Shown: positions 28,090 to 39,282 of the stretch, piece after piece
Numbering within the stretch: position 1 is the first letter of the stretch
How the letters are laid out: every line of letters begins with the position of its first letter
NCBI GenBank assembly: GCA_963838495.1
Contig: CAWIRC010000004.1
Coordinates: forward strand, 434,001-498,000
DNA: 64,000 nt
Direction of reading: 5' to 3'
Source of the DNA: JBEKIK01 sp963838495
GTDB taxonomy: Bacteria > Planctomycetota > Planctomycetia > Pirellulales > Thermoguttaceae
Notes under the pieces: model-generated
Database searches by the model: none
Seen by the model: only the letters and a program-made list of their open reading frames with translations
Told to the model about the DNA's origin: nothing
Translations under genes and position numbers: made by a program

Positions 28090-29743
28090 AGAAACCCATT
28101 ATTGCGGAGAATTCCGATCCGAACGGCACAAGATCAGCCTGCTTTTTTGGCTCTTAGCGGTTTCCTTCTTAATTATCATGGTATTTATCGGATATGGACG
28201 CTGTCCGCGCAACCAAGGTGATTTAGTAAACGATGTTTCGGTTCAACAGGTTTTGCGCGGCGGTTGGGGAGCGATGTTTTTCCTGGATCGCTCCCCGGTT
28301 CCCCAATATCCCATGCCCTACGGGGGCTGGCCACCCTTATTGTTGATCGTGCAAAGCTCTTTGGCCCTGGCCGGACTTCCCATCGATATAGCACGATTGA
28401 CGGCCAATACCCTGTTTTTCGCAGCGTTCGGGATCGTGGTCGTATTGCTTTGTCGCAAGTGGAAATTAATGCTGCCCGACCCCCTGGTCTTTTGCGTAGC
28501 CACGCTCGGTCCGGCAGTGGCGATGTTCGCGGGGCTTGCAATTTCGCACGACACGGTCCCACTGGCTCTCACGCTTCCTTGGCTTTTGGCGGAATGGTTT
28601 GCCGAGGGAGAAAGAGCCGCATTTAAAAAATGGTTGGCGATCGGCTTATGCGGCCTGTTTATCGGTCTGACGGATTGGCACGCCGCATCGCTGGGATTCA
28701 TTGCGGCGTGGTATTTGTTTTTGCGATGGCGACGCGATGCTCGAACGGATCTCCTTCTACGGCTAAAAACAATATTCGCGATTACAGTCATAATGGCGAT
28801 TACATTTGGTTGTTACTTGGCCGTGAAGCATCTGTACTGCACAGGCAATCAGCTTGCCCAAAAGGGGGGCGCAGATTGGTGGAAGTTCACGTATCGAATA
28901 ACCCCTAGTTTATTTACGACATTAATGACGGCGGTGATGTCGATTGCCCGCATCGGCTTTGCCGGCGTACCCTTGTGGATCGCAACGCGCATCGGTTATC
29001 GCGCGGCGCCCAAAGTGGCCACCATTCCAGCGGCTTCACTTAGGCTTATGTGGATGAGCACAGTATGTTTTTCATTTTGTTTCATAGGTTTGACTTGGAT
29101 ACCGGCCCACCATTTAGAGATGTTGCTTTTTTTGCCCGCGGTGGTGTTGACCGTCCTATGTTGGACGGGTGAAGCACGTTTTCCGAAAATCAGTCCCTTG
29201 ATCGTGATGATATTGCTGTTCTCGTATTCATTTACCTTTTTGCAGAGCTACCGGCTCGTATGGTTGCGGGCGCCAGACAACAATCCACTTCCCGTTGTGA
29301 TAGCAGACTCCCCGGAATTATCGAGTCCGCGCAAACCGAAGCCTGCGGATTTCTCCATGATAGGCACTCCCATGTCAGCTCTCTTTCGTTTGGCGACGGA
29401 ATTTCCCACCAGACCTATGAGCAGCGACACTACGCCGGGAACGGTCGAGTATTGGTTTGTGGAAAATTCCTCAAAGTTCAGTAGCGCGGATTCACCGGGG
29501 CGGCCAATCTTTATTTCTTATGATGACCAAGATACTATGAAAGCACGGTTCATTACCGGTCAACTGATTTGCAAGGCATACACGCGGCGTGATCTACAAT
29601 CCCAGTTGAGCACTATTAAGTGCAAACGATATGCCGTGGTATCGCCTTTAAGTTCGAAGCCACCAGCACTGGGCGACAGGCTTATAGAGGTCAAACAGCT
29701 TAGCGATGGGTACGATCTTTATGAATTTCTTAAGGGAGATTGA
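28082..29743 (+). CDS. Polytopic membrane protein, probably a GT-C-type glycosyltransferase
   Basis: 553 residues. ATG 28082 with GAGGAG upstream, overlapping the oxidoreductase. About 11 membrane helices then a soluble C-terminal domain of roughly 150 residues. The first exported loop has GDLVNDVSVQQVLRGGWGAM, with acidic residues placed as in GT39/GT83-like enzymes, which use polyprenyl-phosphate sugars in the periplasm. I cannot name the family with confidence. Translationally coupled to the ATP-grasp gene (TGATG). Confidence 0.6.
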   Translation: MHKETHYCGEFRSERHKISLLFWLLAVSFLIIMVFIGYGRCPRNQGDLVNDVSVQQVLRGGWGAMFFLDRSPVPQYPMPYGGWPPLLLIVQSSLALAGLPIDIARLTANTLFFAAFGIVVVLLCRKWKLMLPDPLVFCVATLGPAVAMFAGLAISHDTVPLALTLPWLLAEWFAEGERAAFKKWLAIGLCGLFIGLTDWHAASLGFIAAWYLFLRWRRDARTDLLLRLKTIFAITVIMAITFGCYLAVKHLYCTGNQLAQKGGADWWKFTYRITPSLFTTLMTAVMSIARIGFAGVPLWIATRIGYRAAPKVATIPAASLRLMWMSTVCFSFCFIGLTWIPAHHLEMLLFLPAVVLTVLCWTGEARFPKISPLIVMILLFSYSFTFLQSYRLVWLRAPDNNPLPVVIADSPELSSPRKPKPADFSMIGTPMSALFRLATEFPTRPMSSDTTPGTVEYWFVENSSKFSSADSPGRPIFISYDDQDTMKARFITGQLICKAYTRRDLQSQLSTIKCKRYAVVSPLSSKPPALGDRLIEVKQLSDGYDLYEFLKGD

Positions 29744-30810
29744 TGGTGGCCGGTTTTAAAGCCGAAGTGAAAAATCAGTCTCTTAAAATATATCTAATTA
29801 CAGATTATCGTGGCGGATTTTACAGCTCGATTCGCAATATTGAAAATATGTACAGCATGGATGTTGAATTGCTGTGCAGATACTTTGCCGAACAAGATTG
29901 TGAATTGATCGTCATGTCTTTTGCCGACGTTGATTTTCGAGAACAAAACTACTCCGGGAAATGGGTGCTCTACCAGTCGTCCGAGGATCCCGGCTTGTGT
30001 TATAAAAGTTACATCGAGGACATTGTTTTAGGCATGCATTTACAGGGGGCGCGGCTTATTCCGCCGTTTAACATGCTCCGTGCTCACCACAACAAGGTCT
30101 TTATGGAGATATTACGGGACTTAAGCCCGCTTAAACAACTAAAAACGATCCGCACCAAATGTTACGGCATTTTTGAGGAATTTGCCCAGGCGGATACGTC
30201 TTATCCTTGTGTCATGAAACCCGCTTCAGGCGCTTGCAGCAAAGGCGTGGTCCTTGTTAATAACAAGGCGGATAAAACAAAGTACGGGAAAAAGCTCAGC
30301 CGCGTGCGTTATTTCCTGCCTGACTTAAAAGAGCGAATCAAGCGGATTTATCGCCGCGGTTATGTTCCTCGCTCCTTACATCGCGGAAAATTCATTGTGC
30401 AGAATTTAATATCCGGGCTGTCGGGCGATTACAAAGTTCTCGTTTACGACGATAAGTACTATGTTTTGCATAGACAAACGCGGAAAAACGACTTTCGAGC
30501 AAGCGGGAGCGGCCTGTTTCGATGGCCTGAAGAAACACCGACGGAATTGTTGGATTTTGCGCGAGAAATATTCCTGAGTTTTGATGTCCCCTTCGTCTCC
30601 CTGGATATTGCTTGCAACGGAGATAATTATCATTTGTTGGAATTCCAATTCCTTAGTTATGGGACCCTAACCCTGGAAAAATCGTCACATTATTACTCGA
30701 AATCCGCCGACTCATGGATCAGAATCGATGGTGAATCGATCTTGGAAAATGAAGTCGTGCGCAGTGTAGTCGAGTTTGTTCAAAGCCAATCAGCTAAAAA
30801 TCCGATTTGA
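29743..30810 (+). CDS. ATP-grasp domain protein
   Basis: 355 residues. ATG 29743 overlaps the stop of the membrane-protein gene (TGATG) and has AAGGGAG upstream. ATP-grasp features: YPCVMKPASGACSKGVVLV (the nucleotide loop), GDYKVLVYDDKYYVLHR, KNDFRASGSG, and the late acidic/Asn cluster LLEFQFLSYG where metal-binding residues sit. Such enzymes form amide-like bonds through acyl-phosphates. In a polysaccharide locus it could add an amino acid to a uronic acid, but that is inference. A basic stretch (RIKRIYRRGYVPRSLHRG) is inserted mid-domain. Confidence 0.75.
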   Translation: MVAGFKAEVKNQSLKIYLITDYRGGFYSSIRNIENMYSMDVELLCRYFAEQDCELIVMSFADVDFREQNYSGKWVLYQSSEDPGLCYKSYIEDIVLGMHLQGARLIPPFNMLRAHHNKVFMEILRDLSPLKQLKTIRTKCYGIFEEFAQADTSYPCVMKPASGACSKGVVLVNNKADKTKYGKKLSRVRYFLPDLKERIKRIYRRGYVPRSLHRGKFIVQNLISGLSGDYKVLVYDDKYYVLHRQTRKNDFRASGSGLFRWPEETPTELLDFAREIFLSFDVPFVSLDIACNGDNYHLLEFQFLSYGTLTLEKSSHYYSKSADSWIRIDGESILENEVVRSVVEFVQSQSAKNPI

Positions 30811-30820
30811 CAAAAAAACC

Positions 30821-32056
30821 ATGCAAAAGTCAAAAAATATCCTTATCGCCATCAATGAATATTATCAGAACGGGCCGGGAGCCGTATCTCGCTTCGCTGA
30901 CTTCCAATCTCAAGGATTGTCGGATCTGGGGTATCATGTGGACATCATCGCCTCCAAGGGGCACTGGCGCGGAAAACGCAAATTGAGCGATTCCATAAAT
31001 GCAACCTGCTTACGTGGCGCGAAAATCGGTCGCGGCGCGGGATTTCGGGAAAGATTTGCCCATCGTTTTTCCTATATTCATTGGCTTTTGAAACTCTCAT
31101 TGGCCATAATGAGCGGACGATACGATGTAATTTTGTTTTATGGATCCTCCATTGGTTTCGTTTTAGTAATTCCTATTGCACGGCTTCTTGGAAAACAAAC
31201 GTTCTATATAGATTGCGACCTGCCGAGAGCCATAGTACACCCATATAAATGGTGGGGCCATCCTTGGGCATATATCCAAGCAAAGACTGTGGGGTGTATG
31301 GCTTCCTGGTTGACATGGACGGTATTGGGGGGGACGAGGCTCTTGGAGTCTATATATCGGGGTCTTGCCCCCAAGGCAAACATTGTTCGCTTTTATCCGC
31401 CTACTGATACTCAATTATTCCGGAAAGGTAATGGAGAGGCATTCCGGAATAAGCGAAACCTAGGCAAACGCCCACTGATTGCTTATGCGGGGGCAGTGAC
31501 CACAAACGAAGGCCTGCACATACTTATAGAAGCATTTGTCCAGGTCAAAGCACGCATTCCCGATGCAATTTTAGTAGCCGCGGGCTTAATCAGCTTTTCG
31601 TTGCGGATACCAATTGACCTGGAGAAGTTGGTAGAAGATTTGGATATATCCGATAGTGTAATCTTTACCGGCATAATTCCTTTATCGGAAATAATTGATT
31701 TATATGCGGCGGCCGACGTATTGGTAAATCCGAAAACCGATCATATCGCGAACAAGGTGGCAAGACCCATAAAAGTCGGAGAATATTTGTCATCCGGTAC
31801 GCCAATGGTTTCAAGTAGAATAAGCGAACTTGATGAGATACTAGTGGACGGGGAGGAAGCCATTTTCTGTGAGCCGGAAAATGTTGGCGAACTGGCAAAG
31901 TGCCTTATCGATGTTTTACAGGCCACGCCCCAAAGGCGAGAATCGATCGGCAAGCGCGCACAGGAAGCTGCCGAAAAGGGCTTTGATTATCGTTCTTTCT
32001 GCTTGCGCATTCACCAAATGATCGAGATGAACTCCAATCCCAAAGCAACTCGATAG
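30821..32056 (+). CDS. Glycosyltransferase family 4
   Basis: 411 residues from ATG 30821, 10 bases after the ATP-grasp stop; a longer in-frame start at 30776 would overlap it. N-terminal EYYQNGPGAVSRFADFQSQGL, then YAGAVTTNEGLHILIEAF, AADVLVNPK and the donor-site region NKVARPIKVGEYLSSGTPMV. GT-B fold, cytoplasmic, probably acting on the lipid-linked unit. The acid residue usually seen before the final glycine-rich turn is present as VGEYLSSG. Confidence 0.85.
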   Translation: MQKSKNILIAINEYYQNGPGAVSRFADFQSQGLSDLGYHVDIIASKGHWRGKRKLSDSINATCLRGAKIGRGAGFRERFAHRFSYIHWLLKLSLAIMSGRYDVILFYGSSIGFVLVIPIARLLGKQTFYIDCDLPRAIVHPYKWWGHPWAYIQAKTVGCMASWLTWTVLGGTRLLESIYRGLAPKANIVRFYPPTDTQLFRKGNGEAFRNKRNLGKRPLIAYAGAVTTNEGLHILIEAFVQVKARIPDAILVAAGLISFSLRIPIDLEKLVEDLDISDSVIFTGIIPLSEIIDLYAAADVLVNPKTDHIANKVARPIKVGEYLSSGTPMVSSRISELDEILVDGEEAIFCEPENVGELAKCLIDVLQATPQRRESIGKRAQEAAEKGFDYRSFCLRIHQMIEMNSNPKATR

Positions 32057-32086
32057 GATTCATTGATAATATCACCGGAGAAGCTA

Positions 32087-33229
32087 ATGAGTCCAAGTGT
32101 CTTACTTCTCACCGACATGCCATCGCATCATCAATTGCCTCTGGGCGAGGAATTTTACAAACTGCTGGGAGATAATTTTAAGATTGGTTTTCTCGCCCCT
32201 TTGCCCGGGGATCGCGTCGCATTAGGTTGGGAAGACGAAAGCAAAGCCTTACCCTGGACAATACGCGTTTGGGAATCCAAGGAGCAAAAAGATTGTCTGC
32301 ATCGATGCCTGGATTCTTTCGACTGTGTAATAAAAGGCGCTGCTTCGGTTGACCTTGTTCGTCAGCGAATATACAACGGAAAACTGACGTTTTTATATTC
32401 GGAACGCATATTCAAAAGAGGCTTTGTTCCCGGATTCGTTTGGTGGTTTCGTCGCCTTGTAAAGGACTATTGGCCTTTGATCCGGCCTAATTATCACCTT
32501 CTTGCCGCAGGGGCTTACTGTCCGTGGGACATACAGCGGGTAGGATTGTTCAAGGATCGAATGTGGACATGGGGATACTTTCCGATTGTTCGCATCGAGC
32601 CTCCTCCGCCAAGAAATAATGGGATAATCAAAATGCTCTGGGCTGGCCGCATGTTGAAGTTGAAGCGGGTAGACATGGCCATAGAATTGGCTCGGAGGCT
32701 CAAATCCCAAAAGCGAAGATTTAGCCTGGACGTGATCGGTACCGGTCCCATGGAATCGAAACTTATTCGACAATGTCGGCGGAACGGGTTGGAAGATGTA
32801 GTGAGCTTCTTTCCGTCAACTACGCCGGAAGAAGTTCGCAAGGCTATGCTAAACGCCGACATATTCCTGATGACCAGCAATTACCGCGAGGGCTGGGGAG
32901 CCGTGATCAATGAGGCGATGGATTCGGGCTGCTGTGTAGTTTCCAGTAAGGGGGCGGGGGCCGCCCCCATATTGATCGAGCATGGGAAAAACGGCTATCT
33001 TTTTGAAAGCGGCAACGTGTCTCAGCTTTGCTCCATAGTAACAGATTTGCTGGAACATCCCGAAAAATGCCGCGAAATCGGCAGGCAAGCCTGGAAAACC
33101 ATATCGGAGGAGTGGAGCCCAAAATGCGCTGCGGAGCGTTTTGTGGCGCTGGTCGAAGGGCTGTTGGGACGGCGGCCCTTGCCCAACTACCATCGCGGCC
33201 CTTGCAGCGTCGCCAGGGTGTTGAAATAA
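32087..33229 (+). CDS. Glycosyltransferase family 4
   Basis: 380 residues from ATG 32087 (GGAGAAG at 5 bases). The C-terminal half is typical GT4: WAGRMLKLKRVDMAIELARRL, VIGTGPMESKL, and EGWGAVINEAMDSGCCVVSS, which holds the catalytic-type Glu pair. The N-terminal half (PLGEEFYKLLG, WVWRRLVKDYWPLIRP-like) is more divergent. Role as for the neighbouring transferases; donor unknown. Confidence 0.85.
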   Translation: MSPSVLLLTDMPSHHQLPLGEEFYKLLGDNFKIGFLAPLPGDRVALGWEDESKALPWTIRVWESKEQKDCLHRCLDSFDCVIKGAASVDLVRQRIYNGKLTFLYSERIFKRGFVPGFVWWFRRLVKDYWPLIRPNYHLLAAGAYCPWDIQRVGLFKDRMWTWGYFPIVRIEPPPPRNNGIIKMLWAGRMLKLKRVDMAIELARRLKSQKRRFSLDVIGTGPMESKLIRQCRRNGLEDVVSFFPSTTPEEVRKAMLNADIFLMTSNYREGWGAVINEAMDSGCCVVSSKGAGAAPILIEHGKNGYLFESGNVSQLCSIVTDLLEHPEKCREIGRQAWKTISEEWSPKCAAERFVALVEGLLGRRPLPNYHRGPCSVARVLK

Positions 33230-33284
33230 AGACAGAGCTTTTCCGTTCTTTACAGTCAAAAAGTACATTAAGGACTGATAAATA

Positions 33285-33929
33285 ATGCTACGAGTCAATG
33301 TAGGATGCGGACAATCGCCGATAAGCGGGTGGAGGAATTTCGACAACTCTTTGAGCCTTCGTTTCTCAAAAATTCCGCTCTTGCCGAAACTCCTTAGAAT
33401 TCTTGGAATTATTAAAGAAGATCAGTATAATTTCATTAAGTTTATTCGTTCTAATAAAATCGGATATGGAGATGCCGCCGGCAGACTGCCGCTCTCGGAC
33501 GGCTCCGTTGATGTGCTTTACAGTTCGCACATGATTGAGCATCTTGACCGAACCGAGGCGGATAAGTTTCTGAGAGAGGCCTTTCGCATACTCCGTGTCG
33601 GCGGGATAGTCAGACTTGCCGTTCCCGATCTAAAAAAGCATGTCGAACAATATATCAGGTCAGGCGATGCAGACGCGTTCCTGGAAGGCACTTTTTTGTG
33701 CGCACCCCACCCACAAACGATTACACAGAGATTACAGAGCATTGTCGTTGGAGCGCGGCATCATCATTGGATGTATGATGGGTCCTCATTATCCAAGCTT
33801 TTGGAAAAACATGGATTTGTGAATTCCCGTATCTTACAGGCAGGTGAGACACATATTGAAAATTATGAACTGTTGGATCTTTTTGAAAGAGCTTCCGAGA
33901 GTGTGTATGTTGAAGCGGAAAAAAGATAA
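33285..33929 (+). CDS. SAM-dependent methyltransferase (Methyltransf_11 type)
   Basis: 214 residues, ATG 33285 with AAGGA about 10 bases upstream. MLRVNVGCGQSPISGWRNFDN starts the protein with the SAM motif almost at residue 1, as in the short methyltransferases common in EPS clusters. LPLSDGSVDVLYSSHMIEHL and FRILRVGGIVRLAVPDL complete the pattern. Substrate unknown, likely a sugar or glycan end. Confidence 0.85.
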   Translation: MLRVNVGCGQSPISGWRNFDNSLSLRFSKIPLLPKLLRILGIIKEDQYNFIKFIRSNKIGYGDAAGRLPLSDGSVDVLYSSHMIEHLDRTEADKFLREAFRILRVGGIVRLAVPDLKKHVEQYIRSGDADAFLEGTFLCAPHPQTITQRLQSIVVGARHHHWMYDGSSLSKLLEKHGFVNSRILQAGETHIENYELLDLFERASESVYVEAEKR

Positions 33930-33966
33930 CCAAGTGGTTGCGAAATGCTGAGAGATTCCTGAACTA

Positions 33967-35203
33967 ATGAAAATCCTAATTACACTTATAGGGGCACAGA
34001 CCGGTTCGGTGGCGAATTATAGTCTTCTCTTCCGAGCCTGGGCCGAGGAATTCCCCGGCGACGAACTGTACATCTTTTGTAATTGGGAGGTCGCTTGGTA
34101 TTACAAATCGCGTTTGAGATTTTTGGGGTTGCCTAATGTGTATGTCATACCATGGCGAGCGGGCTTGTTTAAAGAGCCGCTGCGATTCTGGTTCCATACG
34201 TATGGATTGCACAAATATATCCGTCAGTATTCCCCCGATTTGATTTATTCCATCAACATCGGACCTTACTTTAAGACGGGAATACCGCAAGTGCTTCAGG
34301 TGAACAACTCCTTCCAGGTGTGCGATTGGTCGCTGGTGCGTTATCATCCCGGCAATCGATTCCACGTAGCAATGCTGCGATTCTTTTTCCGATTTTCTTT
34401 GAAGAGATGCGACGCGGCCGTCGTCCAGACCGAGGGAATGAGAAAATTATTAGCATTTATTCCTTACTCGCCGGAACGTTTGGCCGTGATACCGAAGTCG
34501 GTGGAGACCGAGCGGGGCTTGTTCCCCCACCCGTTGCCCGAACGCATCCGGCAGCAGTTGGCCGCCGGGCCCTCGCAGGAAGTTTTCACGTATTTGTATG
34601 TGGCCACCGATTCGCGGCACAAGAACCACATAACCCTCATCCGGGCGATGGAACATGCCCGCGCCCAAAATTCGCCCCTGCGTTTGGTGCTGACGCTGAC
34701 AAAAAAGGAATTGGAGCGGTTGGCGGGGCGGGAGGCGAAGACCGCGCGAAGTCTCGTCGAAAGCGGCCATATCGTGCTCTTGGGTTGGATAACCAAGGAC
34801 ATCCTTCGCGGCTTGTACGACGCTTGTTCCGGCTGCGTGATGCCAAGCCTGCTGGAAAGCATGAGTTCCTCGCATTTGGAAGCCATGCGCTGGAACAAGC
34901 CGCAAATCTCATCGGATTTGCCTTGCTCCCGCGAATTGTGCGGCGATGCGAGTTTGTACGTCCCGGTCAAAGACCCCCAGGCGTGGTTCCGGGAAATGGA
35001 GCGTCTGGCGCGATCCAGCCTTGCAAGCCGATCTCGTGGAAAAGGGGGCAAAGCGGATCCTCGATTTTCCGTCAACCTGGCATAAAGTCGCCAGGAAATA
35101 CCGCTCGTTTTTCGAGGATGTAATTGCCGACCTCCATGCGAAGCCGAGAACGCAAACTCCTGAACGCCACAGCGAGATTGTGCCTCAAAAAGGCGCCGCA
35201 TGA
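33967..35203 (+). CDS. Glycosyltransferase family 4, frameshifted near the C-terminus
   Basis: A 412-residue protein if a GC dinucleotide is restored near 35015-35020 (CTGGCGCGATCC to CTGGCGCGCGATCC). The first frame gives a full GT-B core (SINIGPYFKTGIPQVLQ, YVATDSRHKNHITLIRAM, GCVMPSLLESMSSSHLEAMR); the second restores the C-terminal DPALQADLVEKGAKRIL seen in the next gene. In the corrected frame the stop overlaps the next start as ATGA, which supports the correction. It is a paralogue of the gene at 35200. Confidence 0.85.
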
Positions 35204-36344
35204 AAATACTATACGAGAACTTCGGGGGACCAAGCGGAGCCTTGTCGGGATACGTATATTTTCTCCGCGCTTTGGCCCTGGAATATCCGGAAGATGAATA
35301 TCTTATTCATTGCATGCGGGGCTCGGGCCTGGATAAACTTGCCAATCTGCCGAACGTGCAAATTCTCTATATAAAAGAATTTGCCGGCAAGGAATTCATG
35401 AGATTTTACAATAATCAATGGAATATCAAGAAAATCGTCCGCCAATATCGGCCCGATCTGATCTTATCCACCAATATAGGTCCTTATATTCGCACAGGCG
35501 TTCCGCAAGTGTTGCATCTGATGAACGCCTTCCAATGGTGCGATTTACCCATAACCAAGTATCATCCTAAAAGTAAATTGTCCATATTGACCTTGCGTTA
35601 CTTTTTCCGGAGATCATTGTGCAAATGCGATGCTGCGATTGTTGAATCGCCTCTGGTGCGGGATGAGGTGGGAAGGATTCCCGGGCGCCCGGCCAAATCA
35701 CGGTGATTCCTAAAACCGTGGAAAATGAATATGATCTTCACCCGCAACCGCTGCCGGAAACGATGAACCGTTTTTTTAACGATAAACCCGGCAACGATTT
35801 TTTTACTTTTTTGTATGTTGCCACGTACACGCCGCATAAAAATATCAAGACATTAATTCCAGCCATCCAAATCCTCAAGGACCGCGGCGTGAAGGCCCGC
35901 CTGGCATTAAGCCTGACCAAGGACGAGTTGGCAAAATACTTCGGCCAACAGGCTGCCGACTTGACGGCTTCCGGACACATTCTTCCCCTGGGATGGGTCA
36001 ATAAAGAATACCTTCACAGTTTATATCAAGCGTGTTCCGCTTGCGTCATGCCGAGCCTGCTCGAGTGCCTGAGCGGATCTTATTTGGAAGCCATGAATTG
36101 GGGAAAACCTCAAATATGCTCGGACTTGCCCTTCGCACGCGATACCTGCGGCCCAGCGAGTATTTACGCCGATCCGGAAAATTCCCGCGACTGGGCCGAT
36201 AAAATGCAGAAACTAATGGAGGATCGAGAGCTGAGGGAGACGCTCGTGCAAGAAGGGCACAAAAGAATAAATTTATTCTCCGCAACTTGGGTAGAGGCGG
36301 CGAAAAAAGCACACTCTTTATTTGAAAGTTTGGCGTCTCATTGA
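35200..36344 (+). CDS. Glycosyltransferase family 4, frameshifted; tandem paralogue of the preceding gene
   Basis: 381 residues if one G is restored in the run at 35683-35685. The first frame stops shortly after EVGRIPG; the second carries on with GQITVIPKTVENEYDLHPQPLP, exactly where the upstream paralogue has ERLAVIPKSVETERGLFPHPLP. Shared blocks are STNIGPYIRTGVPQVLHLMN, YVATYTPHKNIKTLIP and CVMPSLLECLSGSYLEAMN. Start ATG 35200 overlaps the preceding stop. Same general function, presumably with changed acceptor or donor choice after duplication. Confidence 0.85.
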
Positions 36345-36411
36345 CGGGGACTGTAAAACAATCCGGATTGACTAATAATAATCATCGTCTAGCAAAGAAA
36401 GGTTCACTGAA

Positions 36412-37336
<925 letters not shown>

Positions 37337-37337
<1 letters not shown>

Positions 37338-38224
37338 TGTCAATGCGCGTTTTGATACTAGGCGGCGCAGGCATGTTGGGACACAAAGTGTATCAACTGT
37401 TTCGGCCCCGTTTCGATACATGGACGACGGACCTGTTGAGCTATGCAAATTATGCCCGCTACGATCTTTACGATCCCCAGCGTTTTGTGGGCGGCGTGGA
37501 CGTCTCGAATTTCGACAGCATAGTGCGGGTCGTAGCCGACGTAAAGCCTGATGCAGTATTTAATTGCGTCGGAATTATCAAGCAATTGAAAGCCGCCAAG
37601 GATCCGATCACCAGCCTGGTCATAAATTCGCTGTTTCCGCACCGGTTGGCCAATTTATGCCGGGCAAGCGGAATACGAATGATCCACATGGGCACCGACT
37701 GTGTTTTTTCCGGACGAAAAGGAGGGTATACTGAAAGCGATGTATCCGACGCCCAGGACTTGTATGGTCGGACAAAGTACCTGGGCGAGGTTGACGCCCC
37801 CGGGTGCCTGACGGTGCGGACATCGATTATCGGCCGGGAATTGAATACGTCCAACGCCTTGGTCGAATGGTTCCTCAGCAATAAGGGCGGCAAGGTTCGG
37901 GGATATAAAAAGGCGATTTATACCGGTTATACCACTATTGCCTTGGCCAACATAATCGCCGACGTATTGGAGAATCATCCGAATCTAAGCGGAGTGTATC
38001 AAGTCGCATCGGAGCCGATCACAAAATGCGACTTATTGGCCTTGATTAACCAAACCTATAGTTTGAAAATTCAAATTGAAGAGGATAATGAAATTACATG
38101 CGATCGCAGCCTGGACGGCTCGCGCTTCAATAAAGCAACTGGATTTAAGCCACCTAGTTGGGTCGAGATGATAAGTGAAATGCATCGCGACCCCACGCCT
38201 TATCACTTGTGGAGAAAACAATGA
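37337..38224 (+). CDS. fnlB: FnlB/WbjC-like nucleotide-sugar reductase/epimerase (RmlD-like fold)
   Basis: 295 residues from ATG 37337 with AAGGAG at 9 bases. VLILGGAGMLGHKVYQLF is an RmlD-type NADPH motif; MGTDCVFSG and YGRTKYLGE give the Ser/Thr-Tyr-Lys active site. Alone it could be taken for RmlD, but it is directly coupled to FnlA-, FnlC- and WbuB-like genes, which makes the UDP-N-acetyl-L-fucosamine pathway the better reading. In that pathway this enzyme carries out the C-3 epimerisation and C-4 reduction of the 4-keto intermediate. Order here is B-A-C, as in the wbjC/wbjB rearrangement rather than fnlA-B-C. Confidence 0.75.
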
Positions 38225-39282
38225 TCCTTAAAGGCAAACGAATAATTGTCACCGGCGGGACCGGATCGCTGGGCAAAGTGCTGGTCCGTCGCCTGCTTAC
38301 CGGCGAGCTTGGCCAGCCCAACTCGATCGTGGTCTTTTCCCGCGACGAAGCCAAGCAGCATGATATGCGCCTGGAGTACAAGCATCGTCGCGTATCGACC
38401 GACGAAGTCGTGTACCACAATTTCAACGAACTGTTGGAATTCGTGATCGGCGACGTCCGCGATTATCACGCCGTGGCGTCGGTGCTGACCAACGCGGACG
38501 TGGTTTTCAACGCCGCCGCGCTGAAACAGGTGCCGACCTGCGAATATTTCCCCTTCGAGGCCGTGCAAACCAACATCTGCGGCCCGGAAAACATCGTCCG
38601 CGCCATTCGCGAGAACCACCTTGGCGTGGAAACAGTGGTGGGGATCTCGACCGATAAGGCGGCCAAGCCGGTGAACGTGATGGGCATGACAAAGGCCATC
38701 CAGGAGCGGGTATTCATCACCGCCAATCTCACCTGCCCGAAGACGCGTTTCATCTGCGTCCGTTACGGGAACGTGCTGGCTTCGCGGGGCTCGGTAATTC
38801 CGCTGTTCCACGATCAAATCCGCAACGGCGGCCCGGTAACCGTGACCACCGAGAACATGACTCGATTCCTGCTCAGCCTGGAGCAGGCAGTGGATACGAT
38901 TTTCGCGGCGATTCGCGGGGCCAAGCGCGGCGAGACGTACATCCCCCGCGTTCCCTCGGCAAGGATGATCGATCTTGCCCGGGCACTGATCGGAGAGCGC
39001 AAGATCAAGATCGAGGTCACCGGCATCCGGCCCGGCGAAAAGATCGACGAAATCCTGATTTCCGAGGAAGAGCGATTCCGCACGGTGGACCGCAAGAAAT
39101 ACTACGCCATCCAGCCGATTTTGCCGGAATTGCGATCTCGCGAGGATACACCGGCCGGCCTGCCCGGGGAATTCAGCTCGGCCACCGACGTGATGAACTA
39201 CGATGAAATGTGCGCGCTGCTGAAAGAGAAACGCCTGCGCCTGGAAGACGTTGACGCCGCGGAGGGAGAATTCCTGCGATGA
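38221..39282 (+). CDS. fnlA: FnlA/WbjB-like UDP-GlcNAc 4,6-dehydratase/5-epimerase
   Basis: 353 residues from ATG 38221, overlapping the previous stop (ATGA), GGAG upstream. VTGGTGSLGKVLVRRLL, then GISTDKAAKPVNVMGMTK, where Met replaces the Tyr of YxxxK: the known hallmark of the short CapD/FlaA1/WbjB group. FICVRYGNVLASRGSVIPLF and IRPGEKIDEILISEEE also match. It starts UDP-L-FucNAc synthesis from UDP-GlcNAc, supplied through GlmS (54588). Pathway placement rests on the adjacent FnlC and WbuB genes. Confidence 0.8.
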   Translation: MILKGKRIIVTGGTGSLGKVLVRRLLTGELGQPNSIVVFSRDEAKQHDMRLEYKHRRVSTDEVVYHNFNELLEFVIGDVRDYHAVASVLTNADVVFNAAALKQVPTCEYFPFEAVQTNICGPENIVRAIRENHLGVETVVGISTDKAAKPVNVMGMTKAIQERVFITANLTCPKTRFICVRYGNVLASRGSVIPLFHDQIRNGGPVTVTTENMTRFLLSLEQAVDTIFAAIRGAKRGETYIPRVPSARMIDLARALIGERKIKIEVTGIRPGEKIDEILISEEERFRTVDRKKYYAIQPILPELRSREDTPAGLPGEFSSATDVMNYDEMCALLKEKRLRLEDVDAAEGEFLR

